From Rhodococcoides corynebacterioides NBRC 14404 (lineage in GTDB: Bacteria; Actinomycetota; Actinomycetes; Mycobacteriales; Mycobacteriaceae): a stretch of 64,000 bases of DNA. This document shows, piece after piece, positions 8,558 through 17,698 of this stretch. Every line of letters starts with the position of its first letter. Positions within the stretch are counted from its first letter, which is position 1. The position numbers were made by a program, and so were the translations under genes. Under the pieces are notes generated by a model, which was not told the origin of the DNA, did no database searches, and worked only from the letters and a program-made list of their open reading frames with translations. Location of the stretch: contig NZ_BCWV01000008.1 in NCBI RefSeq assembly GCF_001894765.1, positions 117,278 to 181,277 of the forward strand. The letters are read 5' to 3'.

Positions 8558-8579
8558 TGTCGGACCCCTCCTGTAGACA
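8558..8579 (+). promoter_or_regulatory. PafBC/RecA-NDp-like promoter upstream of the 471-residue unknown protein
   Basis: TGTCGGAC, eight bases, then TAGACA. The mycobacterial DNA-damage promoter class is written TGTCGGTG-N8-TAnnnT; this copy has AC for TG and a final A. Similar elements occur at 30434, 39104 and 44746. Confidence 0.5.
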
Positions 8580-8632
8580 AGGGGTGAGCGGTGGACGGTC
8601 CCGCTCGTCGGGAATCACCCCAGGAGCACCCC

Positions 8633-10048
8633 ATGTCTCACTCCCCCTTCGGCCTCCACGGTCGACCGGCCGGCGACCCCGGTTTCACGGTCGCCATCGA
8701 GATCGGCACCGATCTGTACGACCTCGAACTACACCAGCAGAGCCGTCTCCTCGAGCTGACCGGCCGCCCCGGGGCGGACTTCGACCAGTCCGCCACCGGG
8801 TGCGCCCGGGTGGTCTACGAACTGCCGCACACCGGCTGGTTCGCGGCCGGAGACGACGCATTGGGCGTTCTCCGCGTCATCGAGGCCGAGTTCGACGTGT
8901 TCGGTGCGGAGATCTGTCGATCGGACCTGTGGGCGGAGGAGCCGATCTTTCCGACGATGCCGAACGAGGTCGGACGGACCCACGTCCCGAGCGAGAACGT
9001 CACCGTCCTGACCGTCGAGCTGGAGGCCGGAGCTCCGGAGCGGCCGGTCGATCTCGCAGAAGCTCTGACGAACTTCCGGTACCTCGGCCCCTCCCACTGC
9101 ACCCCGGCGCCCGAGGGTCGGCATCACCTGGTGACGCATTCGCGGGGCCGCAGTTTCGAGATCACCGGGGGCATGGGCGCGAAGGCGCTCCACGCGATCA
9201 GCAACGACTGGCAGATCAACCGCGTCCGCGTCGTCGACTCGCAGACCTACCACCTCGAGCTGGAGGACCGCGCCCGCTACCACCCACCCCGCGTTCCGGA
9301 CTGGCAGTTCGCGCTCGGCGGGGAGAACGGGCGGATGGTGGTCGTTCCGGACGGCTCGGCGAACCTGCACGGGTGGACCGTCGCGTCGCGGCAGTCGGAC
9401 GGTCAGGAACACACCGCGGAGCTCACCCGCGACCTGGTGTGGATCGACGAGGCCGGACTGGTCAACCTCCTCGGCGACGGGGACCGCATCGAGGCCTGGA
9501 CTGCAACGCTCCCCGGCAATGCTCTGCTCACGTCCTTCGCGACGCCCCAGGGCACGGAGTTTCCCGTCGACCGATGGGACGGGATGACCAACTGGCTCGT
9601 GGAAACTCTGGTGGGCAACGGGTCCGGGTTGATCGTCGACCTCGGGCCGGGTGACTACGTCGCCCCGGTGCGGGACGATGCGGACGTGGACGAGGACGAG
9701 GACGCCATCGATCTGGTCGACCTTCTCGACCCGGACGACGAGGTGATCAACGCCCAGCTGCACGTGCTCGACGACGGCGTGGTCATGGTGCGGCGTTCCC
9801 GCACCGTGCTGCGCCGCCTCCGGCTCGGCGACCACTCCGCCGACGGTCTGGAACTCGACCTGTGGCACCACGACGGTCATTTCGACGACTGCACGGACGG
9901 CTACCTCTTCACCACCGACCTCCACCTCGCCGCCAGTGCGTGCACGGCCTGGTTCCGAGACCACGGCGGTCTCGACGCCCTGGACGCCCTGGGCTGCGAC
10001 TACTCCTTCCCCGACGCACTTCCCGCTACCGACCGAGAGGACGCATGA
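8633..10048 (+). CDS. Unknown two-part acidic protein, paralogous to the protein at 45213
   Basis: A 471-residue soluble acidic protein that I do not recognise. The C-terminal half (about 235 residues) aligns with the whole 45213-45917 protein: both have the DRWDGMTNWLVE / DQWDAMTTWLVE segment, an Asp/Glu-rich linker, AQLHVLDDGVVMVRRS, and WHHD...FDDCT.GYLFT...LAASAC.AW. The N-terminal half is extra and ends near HPPRVPDWQFALGG. An Asp/Glu run (DDADVDEDEDAIDLVDLLDPDDE) interrupts the shared half. ATG at 8633 follows CAGGAG; GTG at 8591 is a weaker alternative. It overlaps the HD gene by four bases and lies behind a damage-type promoter. No enzyme motif is evident. Confidence 0.7.
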   Translation: MSHSPFGLHGRPAGDPGFTVAIEIGTDLYDLELHQQSRLLELTGRPGADFDQSATGCARVVYELPHTGWFAAGDDALGVLRVIEAEFDVFGAEICRSDLWAEEPIFPTMPNEVGRTHVPSENVTVLTVELEAGAPERPVDLAEALTNFRYLGPSHCTPAPEGRHHLVTHSRGRSFEITGGMGAKALHAISNDWQINRVRVVDSQTYHLELEDRARYHPPRVPDWQFALGGENGRMVVVPDGSANLHGWTVASRQSDGQEHTAELTRDLVWIDEAGLVNLLGDGDRIEAWTATLPGNALLTSFATPQGTEFPVDRWDGMTNWLVETLVGNGSGLIVDLGPGDYVAPVRDDADVDEDEDAIDLVDLLDPDDEVINAQLHVLDDGVVMVRRSRTVLRRLRLGDHSADGLELDLWHHDGHFDDCTDGYLFTTDLHLAASACTAWFRDHGGLDALDALGCDYSFPDALPATDREDA

Positions 10049-10773
10049 CCACTCCGACACCCGACGCCCCGACTTCCACGCACCACCTTCTCCTGGCGGC
10101 GCTGCGAGCGACCGCGCTGAAGGACATGGACCCCTCCCTGCTCGTGCACGCCATCGATGTCGAGGCCGACGCGCGGGGCATCGACCGAACGGACCTCGAC
10201 CACGCTCTGGCGGTGGCCTCGTACGCCCACCTCGAGCAACGGCGCACCCAGCGGGGCGACCAGGTCGCGGACCCCTACATCACGCATCCGTCGCGCAACA
10301 CGCTGCGGCTCCTGCGGTACGGCTGCACCGACGCGGCGGTGCTCGTCGCCACGGCGCTGCACGATGTCGTGGAGGATCAGCCGGATCGGGTGGTGACCCT
10401 GCTCGGCGGCTCCGACGCCCTCGACGCGCTGCGACGCCACTTCGGCACGGACGTCGCCGATCTCGTCGCTGCCGTCACCAATCCCCCACGCGATCCCGCG
10501 CGCGACAAGGCCGAGCAGTACGCCGAGCACGTCACCGCCGCGATCGCCGATCCGCGGGTGTTCCTGGTCAAGCTGGCCGACTTCGTCGACAACGCCGGCA
10601 GCCTGAAGTACCTGACCGACGACGCCAAGCGCTCCAAGCTGGCCGCCAAGTACGCACCGCTGGTGCCGATCTTCGCGCGGGCCGCACACCACCACGGCGA
10701 CCGACTGGGCCTGCCGCCGGAGGGCATGGCGGCCATCGACGACCACCTGCGCGCGATAGCCGACCAGACCTAG
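10045..10773 (+). CDS. HD-domain hydrolase (RelA/SpoT hydrolase-like)
   Basis: A 242-residue protein with an HD domain of the (p)ppGpp-hydrolase kind: His81 in YITHPSRNTLRLL, His106-Asp107 in ATALHDVVED, and a later Asp in FLVKLADFVDNAG. No synthetase domain is present, so it would be a small alarmone or nucleotide hydrolase; the substrate is inferred only from the fold. The ATG overlaps the stop of the unknown protein, so the two are translationally coupled. Its TAG overlaps the stop of the convergent amidase gene. Confidence 0.8.
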   Translation: MTTPTPDAPTSTHHLLLAALRATALKDMDPSLLVHAIDVEADARGIDRTDLDHALAVASYAHLEQRRTQRGDQVADPYITHPSRNTLRLLRYGCTDAAVLVATALHDVVEDQPDRVVTLLGGSDALDALRRHFGTDVADLVAAVTNPPRDPARDKAEQYAEHVTAAIADPRVFLVKLADFVDNAGSLKYLTDDAKRSKLAAKYAPLVPIFARAAHHHGDRLGLPPEGMAAIDDHLRAIADQT

Positions 10774-12017
10774 TCCGGAACGCACACCTCCGGCCGCACG
10801 GTGTGCCACCGCGTCACGGCCTGATACCGCTCACCCACGCCGAAGAGCGCCCCCTCGTGCCCGACCGGGGCGGTCAGTTGCATGCCGACCGGCATCCCCG
10901 AGACGCGGTGAAAGCCCACGGGCACAGCGAGGGTCGGCCCGTCGTGCAGCGACCAGGGATAGGTGAACTGCCCCATCCGACGCGACTGCGCCAGGACGTC
11001 GTCGCCACCGTCGATCGGTGGCACGTCGACGGGCATCGTGGGGGTGAGCACCACGTCGACGGCGTCGAACAGCGGGGCGAGCCCGTCGCAGAATCGACGA
11101 CGCGCGTCGGCCGCGTCGCGCCGATCGGCCTCGGAGATTCCGAGGCCCAGCGAGATTCGCTCCAGGGTGGCCGGTTGGAAGAGGTCGGGGCGGGTGTCCA
11201 ACCGCTCGCGGTGGATCCGCGCGGCGTCGTGATAGATGGCCGTGTAGACGACGTCCTGCGCCGAGGCCGCCCCCGGCACCTCGATGGGCACGATCTCGTA
11301 TCCGAGCATCGCCAGGTCGTCGACGGCCGTCGAGACGGCCTCGGCCACAGCGGGATCGACGTCGGCGGTGATGAACACGTCGGGCACACCGATGCGTCGG
11401 ACCGTCCGCGCGAGAGGCGGACAGGCCAGCGCCGCGAACGCGTCCGCGACCTCGCGCACCGTCCGGGCCATCGGCCCCACGGTGTCGAAGTCCGGGCTGA
11501 CGGGAAACACACCGTCGTTGCTGATCTCTCCGCGGCTCGGGCGGAGGCCGGTGACCCCGCAGGCCGAGGCGGGCAGGCGGACGGACCCGCCGGTGTCGGT
11601 GCCGAGCGCGAGGTCCACGATGCCGGCCGCCACGGCCGCGCCTGACCCGCCGCTCGATCCCGCCGGTACGCGCGTGGTGTCCCACGGATTACGCGGACCG
11701 CCGGCGGCGGAGTTCTGCGAGGTGACGCCCACGGCGAATTCCGCCATGTTCAGGGTGGCGACGACGGCGGCGCCCGCCGCGCGCAGTCGGCGCACCACCT
11801 CGGCGTCGGCGTCGGCCACGCGGTCGGCGAAGAACCGGGACGCGCAGGTCGATCGGACGCCGGCGACGTCGATGTTGTCCTTGACGCCGACCCGGACACC
11901 GGCCAGCGGGCCGTCTCCGGACCCGGCGTCGTCGATCCACGTGACGACGCTGTTCACCTGCTCGTCGATCCGCTGCGAGGACGGGCCGCGGGAGGCGGCC
12001 CGTCCCCCGTTCACCAT
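10770..12017 (-). CDS. Amidase (amidase signature family)
   Basis: A 415-residue cytoplasmic amidase. The signature core is PAGSSGGSGAAVAAG with the catalytic Ser in TDTGGSVRLPA and the Lys in GVKDNIDVAG, the Ser-cisSer-Lys triad. The C-terminus has the usual PVGMQLTAPVGHEGALFGVG. The start was placed at ATG 12017, which shares one base with the hydantoinase B stop (TGATG). The upstream reading frame is open but shows no amidase-like protein. As third gene after hyuA and hyuB it may open an amide released by the hydantoinase-type step. Confidence 0.88.
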   Translation of the reverse strand: MVNGGRAASRGPSSQRIDEQVNSVVTWIDDAGSGDGPLAGVRVGVKDNIDVAGVRSTCASRFFADRVADADAEVVRRLRAAGAAVVATLNMAEFAVGVTSQNSAAGGPRNPWDTTRVPAGSSGGSGAAVAAGIVDLALGTDTGGSVRLPASACGVTGLRPSRGEISNDGVFPVSPDFDTVGPMARTVREVADAFAALACPPLARTVRRIGVPDVFITADVDPAVAEAVSTAVDDLAMLGYEIVPIEVPGAASAQDVVYTAIYHDAARIHRERLDTRPDLFQPATLERISLGLGISEADRRDAADARRRFCDGLAPLFDAVDVVLTPTMPVDVPPIDGGDDVLAQSRRMGQFTYPWSLHDGPTLAVPVGFHRVSGMPVGMQLTAPVGHEGALFGVGERYQAVTRWHTVRPEVCVPD

Positions 12018-13831
12018 CAGGCCGCGCTCGCGCGGAGGTCGGCGGTGGCCTTCTCGTCGATGGTCCACGAGTCGACGTCGACGGCCACGCCGTAGTCCCG
12101 ACGTGCGTCCTCGGCGGTGATGTACTCGTCCCACACGTCGCTCAGGACCTGGAAGGGGTCCCGCTCGAACGGATTTCCGAATCCGCCGCCGGACGGCAGC
12201 TTGATCTCGAGGGTGTCGCCGGACTTGATGGTCTCCTGGGTGACCTTGGAGTACAGCACCTCCTCGCGATCCGTTCCAGCATTGCGGGTGAAGGATCCGG
12301 AGACGCCGTCGTGGCCGCCGAGTGCACCGGCGGGGGCGTCGGACCGGTTGTCCGCCTCGGAGCCGAGGAAGGTGTCCGTCTCCATCAGCCACTTGCGCAC
12401 GCTGCCGATACCGCCGCGCCACTTGCCGGGAGCCGGCGCCTCGTCGCGCAGTTCGTAGCGCAGCGCCCGCATCGCGTGGTTGAGCTCGAGCTCCTCGATG
12501 GGGTTGTTGCGGGTGTTGGCCATGAGGGCGTCGACGGCGTCCATGCCATCCTTCCCGTTACGGCCGCCGTAGGAGCCCTCGTTGATCTCGATGTACACCC
12601 AGTACGACTCGCCGTCGGGCGCGATGCCGGAGTAGGCGATGGCACACAGCGCGGCGGACGAACCGGCGATGGCATGGTCCGGCAGGACCGGCGCCAGCGC
12701 CAGGTTGATCGAGTCGAAGACGCGGTTGACCTGGGAGAAGCGCGCGAAGCACGACGCCGGGAAGTCCGGATTGAAGATCGTGCCCTCCGGTGCGTACGCC
12801 TTCACGGGGCGGAAGCAGCCGTCGTTCTGGGGCACGAAGTCCTCGGTGACGTCCTCGTCGAGCAGGATCGTGCGGATCGCCGAGACCGCTACGGGGAGAA
12901 CGGATCCCTCGAACGGCACGTTGAACGCCGTCGGCACCTGGCTGTTGGAGCCGGTGAGGTCGATGAGGATGTCCTCGCCGTCCACCTGCACCCGCACGGC
13001 GACCTTCAGCGGCTCGTCGCGGTTCTTGCCGTCGTCGTCGAGGTAGCCCAGGGGCGCCTCGTAGCTGCCGTCCGGAATTTCCCGAATCTTGTTGCGCAGC
13101 TTGGTCTCGGAGTAGTCCATCCACCGCTCGCCGGCACTCATGACCGTGTCGAGGCCGTACTTCTCCAGCAGTTCGGTGAATCGCTTCTCGCCGATGCGCG
13201 AGCAGGCGATGAGGGCCTCGAGGTCGCCGCGATTCTGCTCCGGGGTGCGCACGTTGTCCAGGATGTGCTGGATCAGGTAGTCGTTGCGGACGCCGGCCTC
13301 GTAGATCTTCATCGAGTCCATGAGCTTGCCCTCGGCCCAGACGTCGACGACGTCCATGCAGAGCCCCGGGAAGTTGCCGCCGACGTCGGAGACGTGACCG
13401 GTGCACCCGGCGAATCCGATGTGCTCGCCCTGCCAGAAGATCGGAATGATGACGCCGTAGTCCGGCGAGTGCGCCGCACCGTGATACGGGTGGTTGTGCA
13501 GGATCACGTCGCCCGGCTTGTACGTGCCGGCCAATCGCCGGTTCACGCCGCGGATGTAGGCGGGGATCGAACCACAGTGCATCGGAGTGGAATCCGACTC
13601 GCACAGCTCGCGGCCGTTGACGTCGAAGATGCCGGCGCCGAGGTCCTCGGACTCACGGATGAGGCTCGAGTACGCCATGCGGTAGAGGACCTGCGCCATC
13701 TCTTTGGCCATGGACTGCAGGGCCCCGCCGATCACCCGCAGGGTGATGGGGTCGACGTCCACGTCGTTCCACGTGCGGGTGGCCTCGCCGGCGAGCGAGA
13801 CTCCCGTCGTGGGCATCAGCGCCTTGCTCAT
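12017..13831 (-). CDS. hyuB: Hydantoinase B / oxoprolinase family, subunit B
   Basis: A 604-residue protein with the HyuB pattern: DPITLRVIGGALQSMAKEMAQVL at the N-terminus, SLIRESEDLGAGIFD, PGDVILHNHPYHGAAHSPDY, and the C-terminal GGHDGVSGSF and LPSGGGFGNP. HyuB works with the ATP-binding HyuA to open hydantoin or 5-oxoproline rings, or to carboxylate ketones in acetone/acetophenone carboxylase relatives. ATG at 13831 overlaps the hyuA stop, so the subunits are coupled. The substrate is not determined by the sequence. Confidence 0.85.
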   Translation of the reverse strand: MSKALMPTTGVSLAGEATRTWNDVDVDPITLRVIGGALQSMAKEMAQVLYRMAYSSLIRESEDLGAGIFDVNGRELCESDSTPMHCGSIPAYIRGVNRRLAGTYKPGDVILHNHPYHGAAHSPDYGVIIPIFWQGEHIGFAGCTGHVSDVGGNFPGLCMDVVDVWAEGKLMDSMKIYEAGVRNDYLIQHILDNVRTPEQNRGDLEALIACSRIGEKRFTELLEKYGLDTVMSAGERWMDYSETKLRNKIREIPDGSYEAPLGYLDDDGKNRDEPLKVAVRVQVDGEDILIDLTGSNSQVPTAFNVPFEGSVLPVAVSAIRTILLDEDVTEDFVPQNDGCFRPVKAYAPEGTIFNPDFPASCFARFSQVNRVFDSINLALAPVLPDHAIAGSSAALCAIAYSGIAPDGESYWVYIEINEGSYGGRNGKDGMDAVDALMANTRNNPIEELELNHAMRALRYELRDEAPAPGKWRGGIGSVRKWLMETDTFLGSEADNRSDAPAGALGGHDGVSGSFTRNAGTDREEVLYSKVTQETIKSGDTLEIKLPSGGGFGNPFERDPFQVLSDVWDEYITAEDARRDYGVAVDVDSWTIDEKATADLRASAA

Positions 13832-15909
13832 GCGGACTTCCTCTCGATGATGATGTGACCGACGGCGTCGACGGTGGCGTGCTGGTTCATGCCGATGATG
13901 GTGGTGGAGTCGAACTGCTCGACGATGGCAGGTCCGGTGATCTCGTTGCCCGCCAACAGCTGTGACCGCTCGTAGACCGGGGTGTCGACCCACTCGGGTG
14001 CCGCGGTCTCGTCCTTCCAGAACAGCGCGCGAGCCGTCGTCTTGATCGCACCCGACGCGTCCGCGGTACCGCGCTCGATCTCGGCGATCTGCACGTGGGG
14101 GACGGCGCCGACGCCGGTGACGCGCACGTTGACCAACTGGACCGACTTGTCGTCGAACCGCTGGGAGTAGGTGCGCCCGTGGGCCTCGTGGAACGCCTCC
14201 GCCGTCGTCTTGACCCAGACGTCGTCGATCTCGCCGTCCGGCGCCTGGACGCGGAGCTCGTAGCCCTGTCCGACGTACCGGCAGTCGACACTGCGCTCGA
14301 GCGAGATGTTCTCCGGTGCGATGCCGTCCGCTTCGAGCTGCGCGACGGCCTGCTTGGACAGACGGTCGATCTGCTCGCGGAGAAGCTCGATGTTCGGGTC
14401 GGCCGACGACGTCCACACGGTGGTGGGCTCCTCGTACCGGATGTCGGTGGTCAGCAGGCCGACCGCCGAGGTGATGCCGGGGTGTCCGGGGACGATGACG
14501 CGCGGGATGCCGAGCTGGTCGGCGATCTGCCACGCGAACAGCGGTCCGGCGCCGCCCTCGGCGATGAGGGAGAAATCGCGCGGGTCGTAGCCCTTGCGCA
14601 CCGAGTGCAGGCTGATGGCCTCGGTCATCGAGTGCGCCAGGATCTTGAAGATGCCCATGGCGGCCTCGTCGATCGAGGTGTTCAGCTTGTCCGCGATGTG
14701 CGTCTGGATCGCGGTGCGCGCGAGCTCCGGCTGCACCTCCATGGTTCCGGACAGGAAGCTGTTCTCGCGCAGCCAGCCCATCATGACCATCGCGTCGGTC
14801 GACGTCGGCTCGGTGCCGCCGCGGCCGTAGCAGGCGGGGCCGGGGACGGCGCCGGCGCTGCGCGGTCCGACGCGGAACATGCCGCCGTCGTCGACGACGG
14901 CGATGGAGCCGCCGCCCGCGCCGATGGTGTCGACCTCGGCCATGGGCACCATGGCGTGATAGTCGCCGATCCTGGTGTCCAGCAGGTGCTTCATGCGCAG
15001 CGCACCGTCCGGCGCGACGCCGACGTCGGCGGACGTGCCGCCCACGTCGAGCGTGATGACGCTGGGGAAGCCCGACGCCTTGCCGATCGCGCAGCCGCCG
15101 AGCAGTCCGGCGATCACGCCGCTGGTGAGCAGCGAGACGGGGATCTCGGTGGCGCTGCGGGAGGTGACGAGGCCACCGGCCGACGTCATGAGGTGGACGT
15201 CCTCGCCGACCTGCGCGTCGCGCGCCTTCCGGGCGAGGTTCTCGATGTACTGGCTCGTCTTCGGTCCGATGAACGCGTTGAGCGCCGCCGTCGAGAAGCG
15301 TTCGTACTCACGGTATTGCGGCGCGACCTCGCTCGAGAGGGAGACGAACACGCCGGGGAACTCCTCGGCGATGATGGCCTTGACCCGCTGCTCGTGCGTG
15401 GGGTTGCGGTAGGAGTGCAGGAACGCCACGGCGATGGCCTGCACGCCGCGCTCGCGCAGCAGTCGAACCTGCTCGCGCACCGCGTTCTCGTCCAGCGGGG
15501 TGAGGACGTTGCCGGCGGCGTCGATGCGCTCGGGCACCACGCGCCGGTTGCGGCGCGGGACCAGCTGCCACTTCTGCCAGGGCAGGTCCTGGTAGTTCGA
15601 GTAGTTCAGCGGGCGCTTCTTGCGGGCGATGTGCAGGAGGTCGCGGAACCCCTCCGTGGTGATCATCCCGACGTCGCACCCGTTGTGCTCGAGGACGATG
15701 TTGGTGGCCACGGTGGTGCCGTGGAAGAACATGTCGATCTCGGACGGGTCGATCCCGGCGCGCTCGGCCAGGACGGCGATGCCGTCCATGGTGCCGATCG
15801 AGGGATCGTGGTTGGTCGACGGCGTCTTGTGGACCACCACCGTGCCGTCGTCGTCCCACAGCACCAGGTCGGTGAACGTGCCACCGACGTCGACTCCGAT
15901 TCGTTTCAT
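13828..15909 (-). CDS. hyuA: Hydantoinase A / oxoprolinase family, ATP-binding subunit A
   Basis: A 693-residue protein starting MKRIGVDVGGTFTDLVLWDDDG, the actin/ASKHA-like phosphate loop of HyuA, with FFHGTTVATNIVLEHNG, then VITLDVGGTSADVGV and the C-terminal EQFDSTTIIG. It would phosphorylate the ring carbonyl so that HyuB can open it. First gene of a three-gene minus-strand operon with hyuB and the amidase. ATG at 15909 is clear; the open frame upstream lacks family sequence. A GntR regulator is divergent across a 381-base gap, suggesting local control. Confidence 0.85.
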   Translation of the reverse strand: MKRIGVDVGGTFTDLVLWDDDGTVVVHKTPSTNHDPSIGTMDGIAVLAERAGIDPSEIDMFFHGTTVATNIVLEHNGCDVGMITTEGFRDLLHIARKKRPLNYSNYQDLPWQKWQLVPRRNRRVVPERIDAAGNVLTPLDENAVREQVRLLRERGVQAIAVAFLHSYRNPTHEQRVKAIIAEEFPGVFVSLSSEVAPQYREYERFSTAALNAFIGPKTSQYIENLARKARDAQVGEDVHLMTSAGGLVTSRSATEIPVSLLTSGVIAGLLGGCAIGKASGFPSVITLDVGGTSADVGVAPDGALRMKHLLDTRIGDYHAMVPMAEVDTIGAGGGSIAVVDDGGMFRVGPRSAGAVPGPACYGRGGTEPTSTDAMVMMGWLRENSFLSGTMEVQPELARTAIQTHIADKLNTSIDEAAMGIFKILAHSMTEAISLHSVRKGYDPRDFSLIAEGGAGPLFAWQIADQLGIPRVIVPGHPGITSAVGLLTTDIRYEEPTTVWTSSADPNIELLREQIDRLSKQAVAQLEADGIAPENISLERSVDCRYVGQGYELRVQAPDGEIDDVWVKTTAEAFHEAHGRTYSQRFDDKSVQLVNVRVTGVGAVPHVQIAEIERGTADASGAIKTTARALFWKDETAAPEWVDTPVYERSQLLAGNEITGPAIVEQFDSTTIIGMNQHATVDAVGHIIIERKSA

Positions 15910-16290
15910 GTGCCATCCGTTTCTGCTGTCGGCGCTCGCGTGCGGAGCGGAAGGTCGGGCCGTGCGAGGCCGGTGCCGAAGATCCGAGATCGCGACCGAG
16001 CCCGTGCGCGGGCTCGACGTCGACGACTCGGAGGTGATCGTGGCCACCCCGATCGGGTGACACGAGTCATAGTGCTCCACCTCTGTTTCGAAAGCAATAC
16101 CTCAGATGTTTCGGGCGTGTGAAGCCTCGATCCACCCCTGAGATCGGCCCATCTCCGACCTGTTACTCCGAAAGAGCCGATCTTTACCCGTTTCCGCGGG
16201 ACACGCTCATCCCCCGCCGCGGACCCCGTCCGCGCGCTACGCTCGGGCGGTCTCGCCCCGGCGAACCCCCTGACGGAAGGCCCGCTCGAC
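15910..16290. promoter_or_regulatory. Divergent control region, hyuA (-) / GntR (+)
   Basis: No gene is seen here. On the minus strand TTGCTT (16097-16092) and TATGAC (16075-16070), 16 bases apart, form a plausible hyuA promoter. TCAGATGTTT at 16102-16111 recurs as TCTGATGTTT before the MaoC gene. A -10-like TACGCT at 16239-16244 may serve the GntR gene. Confidence 0.5.
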
Positions 16291-17010
16291 GTGACCGACA
16301 CCCCGACCAAGTCCGGCCCCGCCTACGCGGTGCTCGCCGCGCGGCTGCGTGAGCGCATCCTCTCCGGCGACCTCCAGCCCGGCGAGCGCCTGCCCGGCGA
16401 CGCGGAACTGACGGCGGAGTTCGGCGTCGGACGCAGCACCATCCGGGAGGCCCTGCGGTCGCTGGCGAGTCAGAACCTCATCCACACCACCCGCGGGGTG
16501 ACCGGCGGCAGCTTCGTGGCGACCCCCAGCGTCGGGCACATCAGCGAACATCTGGAGACGGGCGTCGCGCTGATGACGGCGGCGGAGACCGTGACGGTCG
16601 ATCAGCTGATGGAGGTGCGCAACCTCATGGAGGTGCCGGCCGCAGGGCTGGCCGCGTTCCGGCGCACCGAGGAGGACCTGGCGCAGCTGCGGGACACCAT
16701 CTTCGACCCCACCGAGACGCAGGGACCCGACACCTTCGCCAAGAACCAGGAGTTCCACCTCGTGCTGCTGCGCGCGAGCCGCAACCCGCTGCTCGAGCTC
16801 ATCACCGCCCCCGTCTTCCGGGTGCTGTCCAAGCGTTTCGGTCGCGACCATGCGCCCGAGGGATTCTGGGAATGCGTCGACCACGACCACCGCGCCATTC
16901 TCGAGGTGGTCGAGGCCGGCGATTCGATGACCGCGATGAACGAGATGCGACGACACCTCGACCACCTGGGCGGCTCCTACCGGCAGATGGACACGTTGCG
17001 CACCTCGTAA
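16291..17010 (+). CDS. GntR/FadR-family transcriptional regulator (FCD domain)
   Basis: A 239-residue regulator. The N-terminal winged helix reads LRERILSGDLQPGERLPGDAELTAEFGVGRSTIREALRSLA with recognition helix STIREAL. The all-helical FCD domain (about residues 105-230) has the metal/ligand-type Asp and His positions (QEFHLVLLRAS, DHDHRAIL). FCD regulators usually sense carboxylic acids. It lies between the hyuAB-amidase operon and the MaoC-to-thioesterase operon and could control either or both. GTG at 16291 follows GGAAGG. Confidence 0.88.
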   Translation: MTDTPTKSGPAYAVLAARLRERILSGDLQPGERLPGDAELTAEFGVGRSTIREALRSLASQNLIHTTRGVTGGSFVATPSVGHISEHLETGVALMTAAETVTVDQLMEVRNLMEVPAAGLAAFRRTEEDLAQLRDTIFDPTETQGPDTFAKNQEFHLVLLRASRNPLLELITAPVFRVLSKRFGRDHAPEGFWECVDHDHRAILEVVEAGDSMTAMNEMRRHLDHLGGSYRQMDTLRTS

Positions 17011-17080
17011 CCCGCAAAAGATCTGCTTTTTGGTTCGACGAGCGCTACTCCACCTCGCCACATCGTGCGGAATTGCCCTC

Positions 17081-17110
17081 TTGACGCCGTAATCATCTGA
17101 TGTTTATGGT
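17081..17110 (+). promoter_or_regulatory. Promoter of the MaoC operon with GntR-operator candidate
   Basis: TTGACG (17081-17086) and TATGGT (17105-17110) are 18 bases apart. TCTGATGTTT (17096-17105), within the spacer and -10, differs by one base from TCAGATGTTT at 16102, upstream of hyuA; both may be bound by the GntR protein encoded between them. Confidence 0.5.
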
Positions 17111-17149
17111 CGACGCACTGGCTTCGCCGACCCGACACGAGGAGATTCC

Positions 17150-17698
17150 GTGGCAACCCACCCGGCCGTTCTTGGGCGCTTCTTCGAGGATTACGTGGTG
17201 GGGGACGTGTACCAGCACCCCCTGGGCCGCACGATCACCGAGACCGACAACACGTGGATCACGTTGCTGTCGATGAACACCAATCAGAACCACTTCAACG
17301 CGCACCTCGCCGCGCAGAACCCCATCACCGAGGGCCGCGTGATCGTGAACTCGGGATTCACCGTGGCCGTGGTGCTCGGCATCTCGGTGCTCGACATGAG
17401 CCAGAACGCCATCTCGAACCTTGCGTTCACCGACATCAGGATGTCGCACCCGGTCTACGAGGGCGACACCATCTACGCCGAGAGCATCTGCACCGGCCTC
17501 CGCAAGTCCGAGTCGCGCCCCTACGCCGGCATCGTCTCGATGATCACCCGCGGCCTCAATCAGGATGGCGTCGAGGTCATTTCGTGGAAGCGATCGGTCA
17601 TGGTCGCCACGCGCGAGAGCGGCATCGGCCAGAACTATTTCCCCGAAGCACAGAACGGGCCGCTGCAGCTGCCCGAGGAGAAGGGTGCCACCGCATGA
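17150..17698 (+). CDS. MaoC-like enoyl-CoA hydratase
   Basis: A 182-residue single-hotdog hydratase. The opening FFEDYVVGDVYQHPLGRTITETDN followed by the Asn-His of NQNHFN gives the Asp/His active-site arrangement of MaoC/R-hydratases. Small stand-alone members include mesaconyl-CoA or itaconyl-CoA hydratases. It is first in an operon with a class III CoA-transferase and a CitE-type lyase, so hydrating an unsaturated dicarboxyl-CoA is likely. GTG at 17150 follows GAGGAG. The stop overlaps the next start. Confidence 0.82.
   Translation: MATHPAVLGRFFEDYVVGDVYQHPLGRTITETDNTWITLLSMNTNQNHFNAHLAAQNPITEGRVIVNSGFTVAVVLGISVLDMSQNAISNLAFTDIRMSHPVYEGDTIYAESICTGLRKSESRPYAGIVSMITRGLNQDGVEVISWKRSVMVATRESGIGQNYFPEAQNGPLQLPEEKGATA

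Noticed and set aside
12018..12422. Upstream extension of the amidase frame
   Set aside because: The extra 135 residues are Arg-rich and lie over the hydantoinase B gene in another frame; the family-like sequence starts at ATG 12017.
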